Source: Saccharothrix coeruleofusca
Lineage (GTDB): Bacteria > Actinomycetota > Actinomycetes > Mycobacteriales > Pseudonocardiaceae
Length of the DNA: 59,426 bases
Assembly: GCF_014648515.1 (NCBI RefSeq)
Contig: NZ_BMRG01000003.1
Location: 491,720-551,145 of the forward strand
Direction: 5' to 3'
Both the position numbers and the translations under genes were made by a program. Below the pieces are notes generated by a model. The model worked only from the letters and a program-made list of their open reading frames with translations, was not told the origin of the DNA and ran no database searches. Shown piece after piece: positions 14,246 to 21,843 of this stretch (its first letter is position 1; each line of letters starts with the position of its first letter).

Positions 14246-14263
14246 CCTCCAGTTAAGTCGAGG
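14246..14263. promoter_or_regulatory. sox-box-like SoxR operator
   Basis: The 18 bases CCTCCAGTTAAGTCGAGG match the palindromic layout of the enterobacterial sox box (CCTC, central AGTTAA, GAGG). They sit between a TTGACC at 14242-14247 and a weak TTTCGT at 14267-14272, 19 bases apart. That is the over-long spacer typical of MerR-family promoters. The -10-like box ends 6 bases before the transketolase ATG. Confidence 0.7.
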
Positions 14264-14278
14264 TTGTTTCGTGGTGCC

Positions 14279-14968
14279 ATGGCGGTGAAGAGCGAACTGG
14301 GGTACGCGGACCTCCCCGCGCTGTTCCGGCGGATGGCCGGGGACGAGAAGCACGAGTGGGCGGCCGCGTCGACCCTGCAGGTGCTGTGGGTGCTCTACGA
14401 CCGGGTGCTGGACGTGTCGCCGGACCGGGTGAGCGACCCGGACCGGGACCGGTTCCTGCTGTCCAAGGGGCACGGGCCGATGGCCTACTACGCGGTGCTG
14501 GCGGCGAAGGGGTTCTTCCCGCCGTCCACTTTGGACGGCTGGACGGGCTGGGACTCGCCCCTGGGGTGGCACCCGGACCGGGTTCTGGTGCCCGGTGTCG
14601 AGATCGGCAGCGGCTCGCTGGGGCACGGGATGCCGATCGGTGTCGGCGTGGCGATGGGGTTGCGCCTGCAGGGGCGCCACAAGCCCCGCGTGGTGGTGCT
14701 GGTGGGCGACGCGGAGTTGGACGAGGGCAGCAACCACGAGGCCATCGCGCTGGCGGGCAGGTTCGGGCTGGACAACTTCACGGTCGTGGTGGTGGACAAC
14801 GAGTCCGGCACGCACGGCTGGCCCGGCGGCGTGGCGTCCCGCTTCGCCGTCGAGGGCTGGCAGACGTCCACAGTGGACGGACGGGATCAAGCGGCGCTGT
14901 ACGAGGCGTTCACGACGCCGCACCCCGGCAAGCCGATGGCGGTGGTGGCGAAGGTGGTGGACCGATGA
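14279..14968 (+). CDS. transketolase, N-terminal (TPP-binding) subunit
   Basis: The 229-residue protein corresponds to the TPP-binding half of transketolase. SKGHGPMAYYAVLA, GSLGHGMPIGVGVAMGLRL and the TPP/metal motif VLVGDAELDEGSNHEA with following Asn are all present. The enzyme would transfer two-carbon units between sugar phosphates, as in the pentose phosphate pathway or in making C7N/aminoshikimate-type or other special sugars. Split transketolases are known in archaea, actinomycetes and secondary metabolism. It starts at ATG; an in-frame TTG at 14264 lies inside the sox box and is unlikely. It overlaps the C-terminal subunit gene by 4 bases. Confidence 0.92.
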   Translation: MAVKSELGYADLPALFRRMAGDEKHEWAAASTLQVLWVLYDRVLDVSPDRVSDPDRDRFLLSKGHGPMAYYAVLAAKGFFPPSTLDGWTGWDSPLGWHPDRVLVPGVEIGSGSLGHGMPIGVGVAMGLRLQGRHKPRVVVLVGDAELDEGSNHEAIALAGRFGLDNFTVVVVDNESGTHGWPGGVASRFAVEGWQTSTVDGRDQAALYEAFTTPHPGKPMAVVAKVVDR

Positions 14969-15840
14969 CGATGCGGCAGGTGTTCGCGGACACCGTGCAG
15001 GACGTGATGCGGACGGACCCGCGGGTCGCGGTGGTGCTGGCGGAGATCTCCAGGGACGCCTTCGCCCCGTCCGACCGCGTGATCAACGTGGGCATCCGGG
15101 AGCAGGCGATGGTCGGCGTGGGCAGCGGCCTGGCGCTGAGCGGTCTGCGACCGGTGCTGCACACCTACGCGCCGTTCCTGGTGGAGCGGCCGTTCGAGCA
15201 GATCAAGCTCGACTTCGGCCACCAGGACGTGGGCGGCGTGCTGGTCAGCGTCGGCGCCTCCTACGACGACCCGGCGCTGGGCAGGACGCACCAGGCGCCC
15301 GGCGACGTGGCGCTGCTGGACACCCTGCCCGGATGGGTGGTCCACGTGCCGGGGCACCGCGACGAGGTCGGGCCGATCGTGCGCGCGGCGCTGGCCAGGC
15401 GGGACCGGACCTACATCCGGCTCTCGCTGCGCGAGAACGCCGGACCGCACCCGGTGGTCGAGGGGTTCACCGAGGTGCGGTCCGGCAGGCGCGGCGTCGT
15501 GCTGGCGGTCGGCCCGGTGCTGACCGCGGTGCTGGAGGCGACCGCCGGGATGGACCTGCGGGTGCTGTACGCGACCACGATCCGCCCGTTCGACGCGCGC
15601 GGCCTGCGGGCGGGCCTGGGCGACACCGGTGACGTGCTGCTGGTCGAGCCGTACCTGGAGGGCACCTCCAGCCACCTGGTCGCCGAGGCGCTGGTCGACC
15701 TCCCGCACCGGCTGCGCGCCCTGGGCGTGCGGCGCGAGGCCGAGCTGCGCGCCTACGGCACCGCGGAGGACCACGACTCCGCGCACGAGCTCGACGTCGT
15801 CGGCATCGCCACCGCCGCCCGCGGGCACTTCCGGCTCTGA
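14965..15840 (+). CDS. transketolase, C-terminal (pyrimidine-binding) subunit
   Basis: The 291-residue protein matches the second half of transketolase. It has the pyrimidine-binding domain, with RVINVGIREQAMVGVGSGLALSG bearing the catalytic glutamate, and the C-terminal domain with LLVEPYLEGTSSHLVAEAL. It should form the active heteromer with the N-terminal subunit, whose gene it overlaps by 4 bases. A strong hairpin at 15855 follows the stop. Control by the neighbouring SoxR is inferred from the shared promoter region. Confidence 0.92.
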   Translation: MTMRQVFADTVQDVMRTDPRVAVVLAEISRDAFAPSDRVINVGIREQAMVGVGSGLALSGLRPVLHTYAPFLVERPFEQIKLDFGHQDVGGVLVSVGASYDDPALGRTHQAPGDVALLDTLPGWVVHVPGHRDEVGPIVRAALARRDRTYIRLSLRENAGPHPVVEGFTEVRSGRRGVVLAVGPVLTAVLEATAGMDLRVLYATTIRPFDARGLRAGLGDTGDVLLVEPYLEGTSSHLVAEALVDLPHRLRALGVRREAELRAYGTAEDHDSAHELDVVGIATAARGHFRL

Positions 15841-15854
15841 CGCCGCCCTCACCC

Positions 15855-15887
15855 GCCTCGCGCGTTCGGCCCGCGAACGCGCGAGGC
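15855..15887 (+). terminator. hairpin after the transketolase pair
   Basis: A perfect 14-base stem (GCCTCGCGCGTTCG and its complement) with a 5-base loop starts 15 bases after the transketolase stop. No T-run follows, so it is a probable but not classical terminator. Confidence 0.55.
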
Positions 15888-15970
15888 GAACCCCACAGGC
15901 GTCCCCCTGTCCGGTGCCTGGCCCGCCCCCGGTCCGGCGGCCCCCCGGTGTCCCAGGGCATGATGCGCCC

Positions 15971-16447
15971 GTGACCGTGCCCAGAACCCTGATCTGGACC
16001 TCAGCGCCCACCGCGGAGTTGCAGCTGGCCCTGCACCGGGCCCAGGCGGGTCCCGCCGCCCTGGTCCCGGTGACCTCGGGCACCGTCCTGCTGCCGCGCC
16101 GCGGCATCGCGTTCTCCGCCGCCACCCGCCTGGCCGAGCAGTGCAGGCAGGTCGGCGACGCGGCCGTCGTGCTGCGCTGGAACCACGCCGCCGAGCTGTG
16201 GACCGACGGCGAGCGCGCAGGCCGCCGCGGCCCGGCCCGGCGGCTGGCCCCGCTGACCACCTGGTGGCGGCTCAAGCCCGTCGAACGCCCCCACGAGCTG
16301 CCCCGCGACGCGTGCGAGGTGAAGGACCTGGTGGACGAGGGCCGGGCGGACACCTGGGTCGGCGCGCTGCCCAGGGGCACCGCTCACCCGATCAACACCG
16401 TGCTGCCCGTCGTCCCGGTGACGCAGGGCGGGGCTCCGTTGGCCTAA
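15971..16447 (+). CDS. hypothetical protein upstream of hisH
   Basis: I do not recognise this 158-residue protein. It begins TVPRTLIWTSAPTAELQLAL and ends NTVLPVVPVTQGGAPLA. It is soluble, with no signal peptide, membrane segment or cysteine cluster beyond two isolated cysteines. A basic middle (GERAGRRGPARRL) precedes a TTWWRLKPVERPHELP stretch. Coding bias matches its neighbours. Its stop lies inside the -10 box proposed for hisH, 9 bases before that gene, so it may be read through into hisH. The start could be the GTG at 15971 or 15977. Confidence 0.6.
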   Translation: MTVPRTLIWTSAPTAELQLALHRAQAGPAALVPVTSGTVLLPRRGIAFSAATRLAEQCRQVGDAAVVLRWNHAAELWTDGERAGRRGPARRLAPLTTWWRLKPVERPHELPRDACEVKDLVDEGRADTWVGALPRGTAHPINTVLPVVPVTQGGAPLA

Positions 16448-16456
16448 CCTGGTGGG

Positions 16457-17089
16457 GTGGCACGAGTCGTCGTACTGGACTACGGATCAGGCAACCTCCG
16501 CTCCGCCGAACGCGCGCTCCAGCGGGTCGGCGCGGACGTGGAGGTGACCGCCGACCACCGTGCGGCGCTGGAGGCGGACGGCCTGCTGGTGCCCGGCGTG
16601 GGCGCCTACGCGGCCTGCATGGCGGGCCTGAACGAGGTCAAGGGCGGCCGGGTCATCGGCGAGCGCCTGGCGGGCGGGCGGCCGGTGCTGGGCATCTGCG
16701 TCGGGATGCAGATCCTGTTCGAGCGCGGCATCGAGCACGGCGTGCTCACCGAGGGCTGCGGCGAGTGGCCGGGCACGGTCGAGCGGCTGGACGCGCCGAT
16801 CGTGCCGCACATGGGCTGGAACACCGTCCAGGTGCCCGAGGGGTCGAGGCTGTTCGCGGGCCTGCCCGCCGACACCCGGTTCTACTTCGTGCACTCCTAC
16901 GGGGTGCGCCGGTGGGAGCTGGAGGAGTCCTCGCACATCCGGCCCCCGCTGGTCACCTGGTCCGAGCACGCGGGCGACCGGTTCGTCGCGGCGGTGGAGA
17001 ACGGTCCCCTGTGGGCCACCCAGTTCCACCCGGAGAAGTCCGGCGACGCCGGTGCCCACCTGCTGGAGAACTGGCTCAAGAGCTTCTGA
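16457..17089 (+). CDS. hisH: imidazole glycerol phosphate synthase, glutamine amidotransferase subunit
   Basis: The 210-residue class I glutaminase supplies ammonia to HisF for the ring-closing step of histidine synthesis. The triad is visible: Cys81 in LGICVGMQ, His191 and Glu193 in QFHPEKSG. The N-terminal [18 protein letters not shown] and HMGWNTV segments are standard. HisF lies 2.6 kb downstream, past hisA and three minus-strand genes. TAACCT at 16445-16450 ends 6 bases before the GTG, suggesting a leaderless transcript. Confidence 0.97.
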   Translation: MARVVVLDYGSGNLRSAERALQRVGADVEVTADHRAALEADGLLVPGVGAYAACMAGLNEVKGGRVIGERLAGGRPVLGICVGMQILFERGIEHGVLTEGCGEWPGTVERLDAPIVPHMGWNTVQVPEGSRLFAGLPADTRFYFVHSYGVRRWELEESSHIRPPLVTWSEHAGDRFVAAVENGPLWATQFHPEKSGDAGAHLLENWLKSF

Positions 17090-17127
17090 CCCGCCACCCG
17101 CCCATGGGCCGGTCGCCCCGCGAGTCG

Positions 17128-17163
17128 CGCGTTCGGACACCACGAACCGAGCGTGCGCGCACC
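17128..17163 (+). repeat. dispersed repeat copy, GCGTTCGGACACCACGAAC type
   Basis: This 36-base stretch in the hisH-hisA gap matches the reverse complement of 41915-41950 at 31 of 36 positions. Both are intergenic, so they are copies of one dispersed repeat family. Confidence 0.6.
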
Positions 17164-17186
17164 CCGACCCCGTGTTCGGCCACCTC

Positions 17187-17270
17187 GGGTAGTAGTTACC
17201 GGCCCTGTCGACCCCGTCGGGTAGTACTTGCCGACGCATTGTGGGGGCCGCGTCGGGTGGTGGTTACCGG
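17187..17270 (+). repeat. three copies of a GGGTAGTAGTTACCGG motif before hisA
   Basis: Copies start at 17187 (GGGTAGTAGTTACCGG), 17219 (GGGTAGTACTTGCCGA) and 17255 (GGGTGGTGGTTACCGG), 32 and 36 bases apart. Each has a GGTA-N5-TACC-like imperfect palindrome at its core. The last ends 19 bases before the hisA -10 box (17290-17295). The same motif recurs inverted at 40918-40965. It may be a regulator array or a dispersed repeat. Confidence 0.65.
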
Positions 17271-17301
17271 TCTTCCCGGCCCCGTCCACTAGGCTGAAGG
17301 C

Positions 17302-18036
17302 GTGACTTTCACGCTGCTCCCGGCCGTTGACGTGGCCGATGGCAAGGCCGTCCGGCTCGTGCAGGGCGAGGCCGGTACCGAGACCTCCTACGGCGCCCCG
17401 CTGGACGCGGCGCTGGCCTGGCAGCGCGACGGCGCCGACTGGGTCCACCTGGTGGACCTGGACGCCGCTTTCGGTCGCGGCAGCAACCGCGAGCTGCTGG
17501 CCGAGGTGGTCGGGCGGCTGGACGTCCAGGTCGAGCTGTCCGGCGGCATCCGCGACGACGAGTCGCTGGCCGCCGCGCTGGCCACCGGCTGCGCGCGGGT
17601 CAACCTCGGCACCGCAGCGCTGGAGGACCCGGCGTGGTGCGCGAAGGTGGTGGCCGAGCACGGCGACAAGATCGCGGTCGGGCTGGACGTGCGGATCACC
17701 GAGCAGGGCCACCGGCTGGCCGCGCGCGGCTGGACGCAGGACGGCGGCGACCTGTGGGAGGTGCTGGAGCGGTTGGACCGCGACGGCTGCGCCCGCTACG
17801 TGGTCACCGACGTGAGCAAGGACGGCACGCTGCGGGGTCCGAACGTGGAGCTGCTGCGCGAGGTGTGCGCCCGCACCGACGCGCCGGTGATCGCCTCCGG
17901 CGGGGTGTCGAGCGTGGCCGACCTGGTGGCGCTGGCCGCGCTGGCGCGTGACGGCGTGGAGGGCGCGATCGTGGGCAAGGCCCTGTACGCGGGCGCTTTC
18001 ACGCTCCCGGAAGCGCTGGCCGCGGTGCGCGGCTGA
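17302..18036 (+). CDS. priA: phosphoribosyl isomerase A (bifunctional HisA/TrpF)
   Basis: The 244-residue TIM-barrel enzyme isomerises ProFAR in histidine synthesis. In actinobacteria lacking trpF the same protein (PriA) also isomerises phosphoribosylanthranilate for tryptophan. Asp10 in LLPAVDV and the aspartate in [15 protein letters not shown] are the expected catalytic pair. Arg18 and the AARGWTQ arginine match the PriA pattern. The trp block here lacks trpF, supporting the dual role by inference. TAGGCT at 17290-17295 ends 6 bases before the GTG. The last 38 bases overlap the convergent ClpC2-like gene. Confidence 0.93.
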   Translation: MTFTLLPAVDVADGKAVRLVQGEAGTETSYGAPLDAALAWQRDGADWVHLVDLDAAFGRGSNRELLAEVVGRLDVQVELSGGIRDDESLAAALATGCARVNLGTAALEDPAWCAKVVAEHGDKIAVGLDVRITEQGHRLAARGWTQDGGDLWEVLERLDRDGCARYVVTDVSKDGTLRGPNVELLREVCARTDAPVIASGGVSSVADLVALAALARDGVEGAIVGKALYAGAFTLPEALAAVRG

Positions 18037-18727
18037 TCGCCGCGGAGATCTCGGCCACGACGTGGGCCTCGGCGGCCGGGTGGGTGACGCCGGTGGCGGC
18101 CAGCACCCGAGCCGCGGTGCCCTCGCTCTCGGCCAGCAGGCCCAGCAGGACGTGCTCGGTGCCGACGAACCGGTGGCCCAGCCGCAGCGCCTCGCGCACC
18201 GCCAGTTCCAGCGCCTTCTTGCAGTGCGCGCTGAACGGCTGGGGGTCGGGGCGCTGCTTGCTGGTGGTGTCCAGCTCGTGCAGCAGCGCCAGCCGGGTGG
18301 TGCCCTCGGCGGCTTCCAGCGCGGCGATCGTCCTGGCACCCAGGCCGCCGGACTCGTCGAGCACGCCGAGCAGCAGGTGCTCGGTGCCGATGCGCTCGCT
18401 GAACCGCGCGTGGTGGCGGGCCAGGACGACGACGCGGCGCGCGCGTTCGGTGTAGCGGTCCAGCGAAGGTTTCCCCAGATCGGGTGACTCGCGGGGGACG
18501 AACCGCTTCTGCGCGGCCTGCTTGGTCACGCCGATGCTCTCGCCGATGTCGGTCCACGACGCCCCGGCGCGGCGGGCTTCGTCGACGAAGTGGCCGATCA
18601 GGTGGTCGCCGAGCTCGCCGAGCTGCGCGCTCAGCTCCACCGCCGCGCTCAGCCTGCCCAGCACGTCGGGCCGCTCGACGGCGACGGTGACGATGAGGTC
18701 GGTGAGCTGGACCGGCGCGGTGACCAT
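17999..18727 (-). CDS. ClpC2-like protein: helix-turn-helix plus Clp N-terminal repeats
   Basis: The 242-residue protein has an N-terminal helix-turn-helix, [20 protein letters not shown] (about residues 55-75), followed by a double Clp N-domain: [18 protein letters not shown] with [10 protein letters not shown], and [20 protein letters not shown] with [10 protein letters not shown]. It has no AAA+ ATPase domain, so it cannot unfold proteins. The size and layout match mycobacterial ClpC2, which binds ClpC1-targeting antibiotics of the cyclomarin type and controls its own gene. Two palindromes at and beyond its start codon suggest autoregulation here as well. It may act as a decoy or sensor for ClpC ligands. 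Confidence 0.85.
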   Translation of the reverse strand: MVTAPVQLTDLIVTVAVERPDVLGRLSAAVELSAQLGELGDHLIGHFVDEARRAGASWTDIGESIGVTKQAAQKRFVPRESPDLGKPSLDRYTERARRVVVLARHHARFSERIGTEHLLLGVLDESGGLGARTIAALEAAEGTTRLALLHELDTTSKQRPDPQPFSAHCKKALELAVREALRLGHRFVGTEHVLLGLLAESEGTAARVLAATGVTHPAAEAHVVAEISAAISRAPRPALPGA

Positions 18728-18775
18728 TCGTCAACCCTAGGTTGACGAATGACGGCGGGTCAACCCTGGGTTGAC
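18726..18775. promoter_or_regulatory. two palindromic operators at the ClpC2-like gene
   Basis: The first palindrome (18726-18750) has perfect 11-base arms, ATTCGTCAACC and GGTTGACGAAT, around CTA, and covers the start codon. The second (18759-18775) is GTCAACCCTGGGTTGAC, with 8-base arms around a T. It overlaps the end of the PPOX gene. They share a GTCAACC-N3-GGTTGAC core and lie 29 bases apart centre to centre. Confidence 0.75.
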
Positions 18776-19134
18776 GGCACGATCTCGATGCCGATCGACC
18801 CGTTCCTGCCGCGGCGCAGCCTGCTGCCCAGCAGCGTCACCCGGCCCACGACGCCGTACTTGCGGGCGATCAGCCCGCGCACCCGGTCGCTGCCGGCCTC
18901 GTCGAGCAGTCGCGCCCGCGCGGGCACCTGCTCCCCGGTCGGGTTGCCCCGGAGGTCGCACGGCCCGACCAGCACCTCGCCGCTGCGCCGGATGCGCTTG
19001 ACCTTGCCCGCCCCGGTGGCCGACCAGGCGTAGAGGGTTCCGCCCTCGGCGACCACCCACACCGGGGTGGGCACGGCGTCGCCGTTCTTGCGGAACGTGG
19101 TCAGCAGCAGGTACTTGCCCTCTCCCAAGCTCAT
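18760..19134 (-). CDS. PPOX-class (pyridoxamine 5'-phosphate oxidase-like) F420-dependent protein
   Basis: The 124-residue protein has the split-barrel signature of small PPOX/F420 proteins: KYLLLTTFRKNGDAVPTPVWV, TLYAWSATGAGKVKRIRRSGEV and LIARKYGVVGR. These use F420 or flavin to reduce diverse compounds; the substrate cannot be read here. Its 3' end contains one of the palindromes of the next gene, and only 32 bases separate the two coding regions. The upstream cspA terminator isolates it from that gene. Confidence 0.88.
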   Translation of the reverse strand: MSLGEGKYLLLTTFRKNGDAVPTPVWVVAEGGTLYAWSATGAGKVKRIRRSGEVLVGPCDLRGNPTGEQVPARARLLDEAGSDRVRGLIARKYGVVGRVTLLGSRLRRGRNGSIGIEIVPSTQG

Positions 19135-19158
19135 GCCGGAACGCTAGCCGGAAAAGGC

Positions 19159-19190
19159 GAAGGGCCCCGCTCCGGGGAGCGGGGCCCTTC
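19159..19190 (-). terminator. intrinsic terminator of the cold-shock gene
   Basis: A perfect 15-base stem (GAAGGGCCCCGCTCC and complement) with a 2-base loop lies 16 bases past the cspA stop. Read on the minus strand it is followed by GCCTTTTCC, a short T-run. Confidence 0.85.
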
Positions 19191-19205
19191 GACGACGAGG
19201 ACGTG

Positions 19206-19409
19206 TCAGATGACCGACACGTTGGTGGCCTGCGGGCCCTTCTGGCCCTGGCCGATGTCGAAGCTCACGCGCTGGTTCTCCTCCAGGCTGCGGTAGCCGC
19301 CGCTCTGGATCTCCGAGTAGTGCACGAACACGTCCGCGCCGCCACCCTCGGGGGAGATGAAGCCGAAGCCCTTCTCCGAGTTGAACCACTTCACGGTGCC
19401 CTGAGCCAT
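19206..19409 (-). CDS. cold-shock protein CspA family
   Basis: This 67-residue single OB-fold RNA/DNA chaperone has RNP1 KGFGFIS and RNP2 DVFVHYSEI, plus the standard [16 protein letters not shown] opening and the C-terminal [10 protein letters not shown]. It melts RNA structure and is often abundant and constitutive in actinomycetes. A GAGGAGAAAA ribosome site precedes the ATG. About 150 bases without a gene lie upstream, enough for the long 5' leader usual for csp genes, with TAGGTT on the minus strand as a possible -10 box. An open frame continues upstream, but the family start is unmistakable. Confidence 0.97.
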   Translation of the reverse strand: MAQGTVKWFNSEKGFGFISPEGGGADVFVHYSEIQSGGYRSLEENQRVSFDIGQGQKGPQATNVSVI

Positions 19410-19653
19410 TTTTTCTCCTCTAACGGGTTCTGGTGGGAGCGGGTGCGCCCACTGCGGCCGGCCCAAGTCGGGGACTCCACCGGCGAACCTGGAGGAGAAA
19501 CCACACGCTCGAAACACGTTTCGCGAGCGTGGATGACACGAACACAAAACCTAACGACCACGACTAGCTAACCACATCCGGCCGCGATCGCCAAACGGAC
19601 CGGTCGGAGGTCGCCGAGAACCGCCTGCCGGAGGGCTTCGGCCAGCGGTTCCG

Positions 19654-19659
19654 TAGGCT
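19654..19659 (+). promoter_or_regulatory. -10 box of hisF (leaderless)
   Basis: TAGGCT ends 7 bases before the hisF ATG, and no ribosome-binding sequence lies in that gap. No clear -35 box was seen. Confidence 0.4.
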
Positions 19660-19666
19660 TGGCCGC

Positions 19667-20440
19667 ATGTCAGTAGCGGTGCGCGTGATCCCCTGCCTGG
19701 ACGTGGACCGGGGCCGGGTGGTCAAGGGGGTCAACTTCACCAACCTGGTGGACGCGGGCGACCCGGTGGAGCTGGCCAAGCTCTACGACGCCGAGGGCGC
19801 CGACGAGCTGACCTTCCTGGACGTCACCGCTTCCTCCAGCGACCGCGAGACGACCTTCGACGTGGTCCGCCGCACCGCCGAGCAGGTGTTCATCCCGCTG
19901 ACCGTGGGCGGCGGCGTGCGCACCGCGGAGGACGTGGACAAGCTGCTGCGCTCGGGCGCGGACAAGGTCAGCGTCAACACCGCCGCGATCGCCCGCCCGG
20001 AGCTGCTGGGCGAGCTGTCCCGGCGGTTCGGCGCGCAGTGCATCGTGCTGTCGGTGGACGCCCGCCGGGTTCCGGCGGGCGAGCGGCCCACGGCCAGCGG
20101 CTTCGAGGTGACCACGCACGGCGGGCGCAGGGGCACCGGCATCGACGCGGTCGAGTGGGCCGCCAGGGGTCAGGAGCTGGGCGTCGGCGAGATCCTGCTC
20201 AACTCGATGGACGCCGACGGCACCAAGGTCGGGTTCGACCTGGAGCTGATCCGCCGGGTCCGCGCGGTGGTGGACGTGCCGCTGATCGCCAGCGGCGGCG
20301 CGGGCGCGGTGGAGCACTTCCCGCCCGCGGTGGCCGAGGGCGCGGACGCGGTGCTGGCCGCCAGCGTGTTCCACTTCGGCACGCTGCGCATCGGCGAGGT
20401 CAAGAAGTGCCTGCGCGACGCGGGCGTGGAGGTCCGTTGA
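19667..20440 (+). CDS. hisF: imidazole glycerol phosphate synthase, cyclase subunit
   Basis: The 257-residue TIM-barrel enzyme closes the imidazole ring using ammonia from HisH, giving IGP and AICAR. Asp11 in [15 protein letters not shown] and the aspartate in [10 protein letters not shown] are the expected catalytic pair. [11 protein letters not shown] and [11 protein letters not shown] are phosphate-binding loops. It is first of a three-gene block with a membrane protein and hisI, each overlapping by 4 bases. Confidence 0.97.
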   Translation: MSVAVRVIPCLDVDRGRVVKGVNFTNLVDAGDPVELAKLYDAEGADELTFLDVTASSSDRETTFDVVRRTAEQVFIPLTVGGGVRTAEDVDKLLRSGADKVSVNTAAIARPELLGELSRRFGAQCIVLSVDARRVPAGERPTASGFEVTTHGGRRGTGIDAVEWAARGQELGVGEILLNSMDADGTKVGFDLELIRRVRAVVDVPLIASGGAGAVEHFPPAVAEGADAVLAASVFHFGTLRIGEVKKCLRDAGVEVR

Positions 20441-20808
20441 GGCCGCGCGCCAAGGACACCCCCGAGATCCACCTGGCCTGCCTGCTCGGGGCGCTGTGCG
20501 CGACGGGTTTCCTGCTGGTCGGCGTGGTGCAGTGGCAGGTCGAGTCGGACAGCTCGTGGATCCGGTTCCCGGCGCTGGTGGCGGTGCTGGAGCTGCTGGT
20601 GGTCGCGGGCCTGGCCACCGGTGTGCGCCAGGCCAGGCCCGCGGGCCTGGCGGTGTTCGCGCTGGGCGCGCTGGCCCACCTGCTGACCGTGCTGGGCCAG
20701 GGGCCGGTGTGGCTGCGCGTGGTGGCCGCGCTGCTGTCGGCCCTGCACGTCTTCGTGGTCGTGCTGCTCAACACCAAGCCCGCCCGCGAGCACTTCGGAG
20801 GACGATGA
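20437..20808 (+). CDS. four-helix membrane protein between hisF and hisI
   Basis: This 123-residue protein has four hydrophobic segments, roughly residues 14-31, 45-62, 67-85 and 88-110, and short loops. It starts at TTG in a TTGA overlap with hisF and ends in an ATGATG overlap with hisI, so it is clearly co-translated with them. No family is recognised and no histidine-pathway role is known to me. Its position may only reflect shared expression. Confidence 0.75.
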   Translation: MRPRAKDTPEIHLACLLGALCATGFLLVGVVQWQVESDSSWIRFPALVAVLELLVVAGLATGVRQARPAGLAVFALGALAHLLTVLGQGPVWLRVVAALLSALHVFVVVLLNTKPAREHFGGR

Positions 20809-21161
20809 TGAGCGACGCGCTGGACCCGGCGATCGCCGCCAAGCTCAAGCGCAACGCCGACGGGCTGGTGTGCGCGGTGGCGCAGCAGCGCGGCACCGGT
20901 GAGGTGCTGATGGTGGCCTGGATGGACGACGAGGCGCTGCACCGCACGCTGAGCACCCGCCGCGCGACCTACTTCTCGCGCAGCAGGCAGCGGCTGTGGG
21001 TCAAGGGCGAGACCTCCGGGCACACCCAGTACGTGCACGAGGTGCGGCTGGACTGCGACGGCGACACGCTGCTGCTGGTGGTCGACCAGACCGGCGCCGC
21101 CTGCCACACCGGCGATCACACCTGCTTCGACGGCACCGTGCTGATGTCCCCGGTCAAGTAG
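20805..21161 (+). CDS. hisI: phosphoribosyl-AMP cyclohydrolase
   Basis: The 118-residue enzyme opens the adenine ring of PR-AMP, the third step of histidine synthesis. It is the single-domain form without HisE. Metal-binding features are seen in [19 protein letters not shown] and [12 protein letters not shown], with the family's [11 protein letters not shown] and [17 protein letters not shown]. Two ATGs (20805, 20808) are possible. HisG and HisE are not in the window. Its last 46 bases overlap the convergent TetR gene. Confidence 0.96.
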   Translation: MMSDALDPAIAAKLKRNADGLVCAVAQQRGTGEVLMVAWMDDEALHRTLSTRRATYFSRSRQRLWVKGETSGHTQYVHEVRLDCDGDTLLLVVDQTGAACHTGDHTCFDGTVLMSPVK

Positions 21162-21751
21162 CGCTGGAGGGTGGGGCCCACCGCGGCCACCAGGGTCTCC
21201 ACCTCGGCGGAGACCAGCGGCTCGAACGAGACCACGTAGCGCACCATGCCCATGCCCACGATCTGGCTGGCGCACAGCGCGGCGCGCAGCTCGGGCCGGT
21301 CCACGTCCAGGGTGCCGACCACCCGCTTGAGCACCACCTGCAGGAACAGCTCCCGGAGCACCCGCGCCACCTGCTCGTGGGCGGTGACGCTGCGCACCAG
21401 GGCGGCGAAGCTGCCGCCGCCGCTGGTGTCCCACACCGTGAGGAACATCCGCGCGATCCGCTCGCCGAGCTGCTCGCGCGGCCCGTCCAGCACCCGCTCG
21501 ACCAGCTCGCCGGGGTCGACCGGGAACTGCAGCACGGCCTTGGCGAACAGCCCCTCCTTGCCGCCGAACCAGTGGTTGACCATGGCCGCGTCCACGCCCG
21601 CGCGCGCGGCGATGACCCGCACGGTGGCGCCGTCGTAGCCGCGTTCGACGAACACCTCCCGCGCCGCCTCCAGCAGTGCCGCCTTGGTGTCCTCGCCGCC
21701 CGCGCGACGTCCTCGGCGCTTGGGCGCGGCTCGTTCGGTGCTGTGCTCCAC
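21116..21751 (-). CDS. TetR family transcriptional regulator
   Basis: The 211-residue protein begins with a basic tail, then a TetR helix-turn-helix ([28 protein letters not shown], residues about 42-69). The C-terminal domain resembles the TetR_C type common in actinomycetes. It lies divergent from trpE with 92 bases between the starts and convergent with hisI. It may control itself or a distant target. Nothing ties it to tryptophan. Confidence 0.9.
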   Translation of the reverse strand: MEHSTERAAPKRRGRRAGGEDTKAALLEAAREVFVERGYDGATVRVIAARAGVDAAMVNHWFGGKEGLFAKAVLQFPVDPGELVERVLDGPREQLGERIARMFLTVWDTSGGGSFAALVRSVTAHEQVARVLRELFLQVVLKRVVGTLDVDRPELRAALCASQIVGMGMVRYVVSFEPLVSAEVETLVAAVGPTLQRYLTGDISTVPSKQV

Positions 21752-21831
21752 CCCACCATGATGAGCACCACGCGAAAAAATTCCAACAGACGCTGAAAAC
21801 CGGCGGTTGGGAGTCGCCGAGGGCAGCCGGG

Positions 21832-21837
21832 CACAAT
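21832..21837 (+). promoter_or_regulatory. -10 box of trpE (leaderless)
   Basis: CACAAT ends 6 bases before the trpE ATG. There is no room for a leader peptide, so classical trp attenuation is excluded for this promoter. Confidence 0.45.
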
Positions 21838-21843
21838 GGCCGC

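Noticed and set aside
17187-17270. The regular GGGTAGT repeats as a CRISPR array
   Set aside because: Only three copies, a 16-base unit, similar spacer ends and no cas genes nearby.
21766-21810. A 12-codon frame before trpE that might be a leader peptide
   Set aside because: It contains no Trp codons, and the trpE -10 box lies downstream of it.
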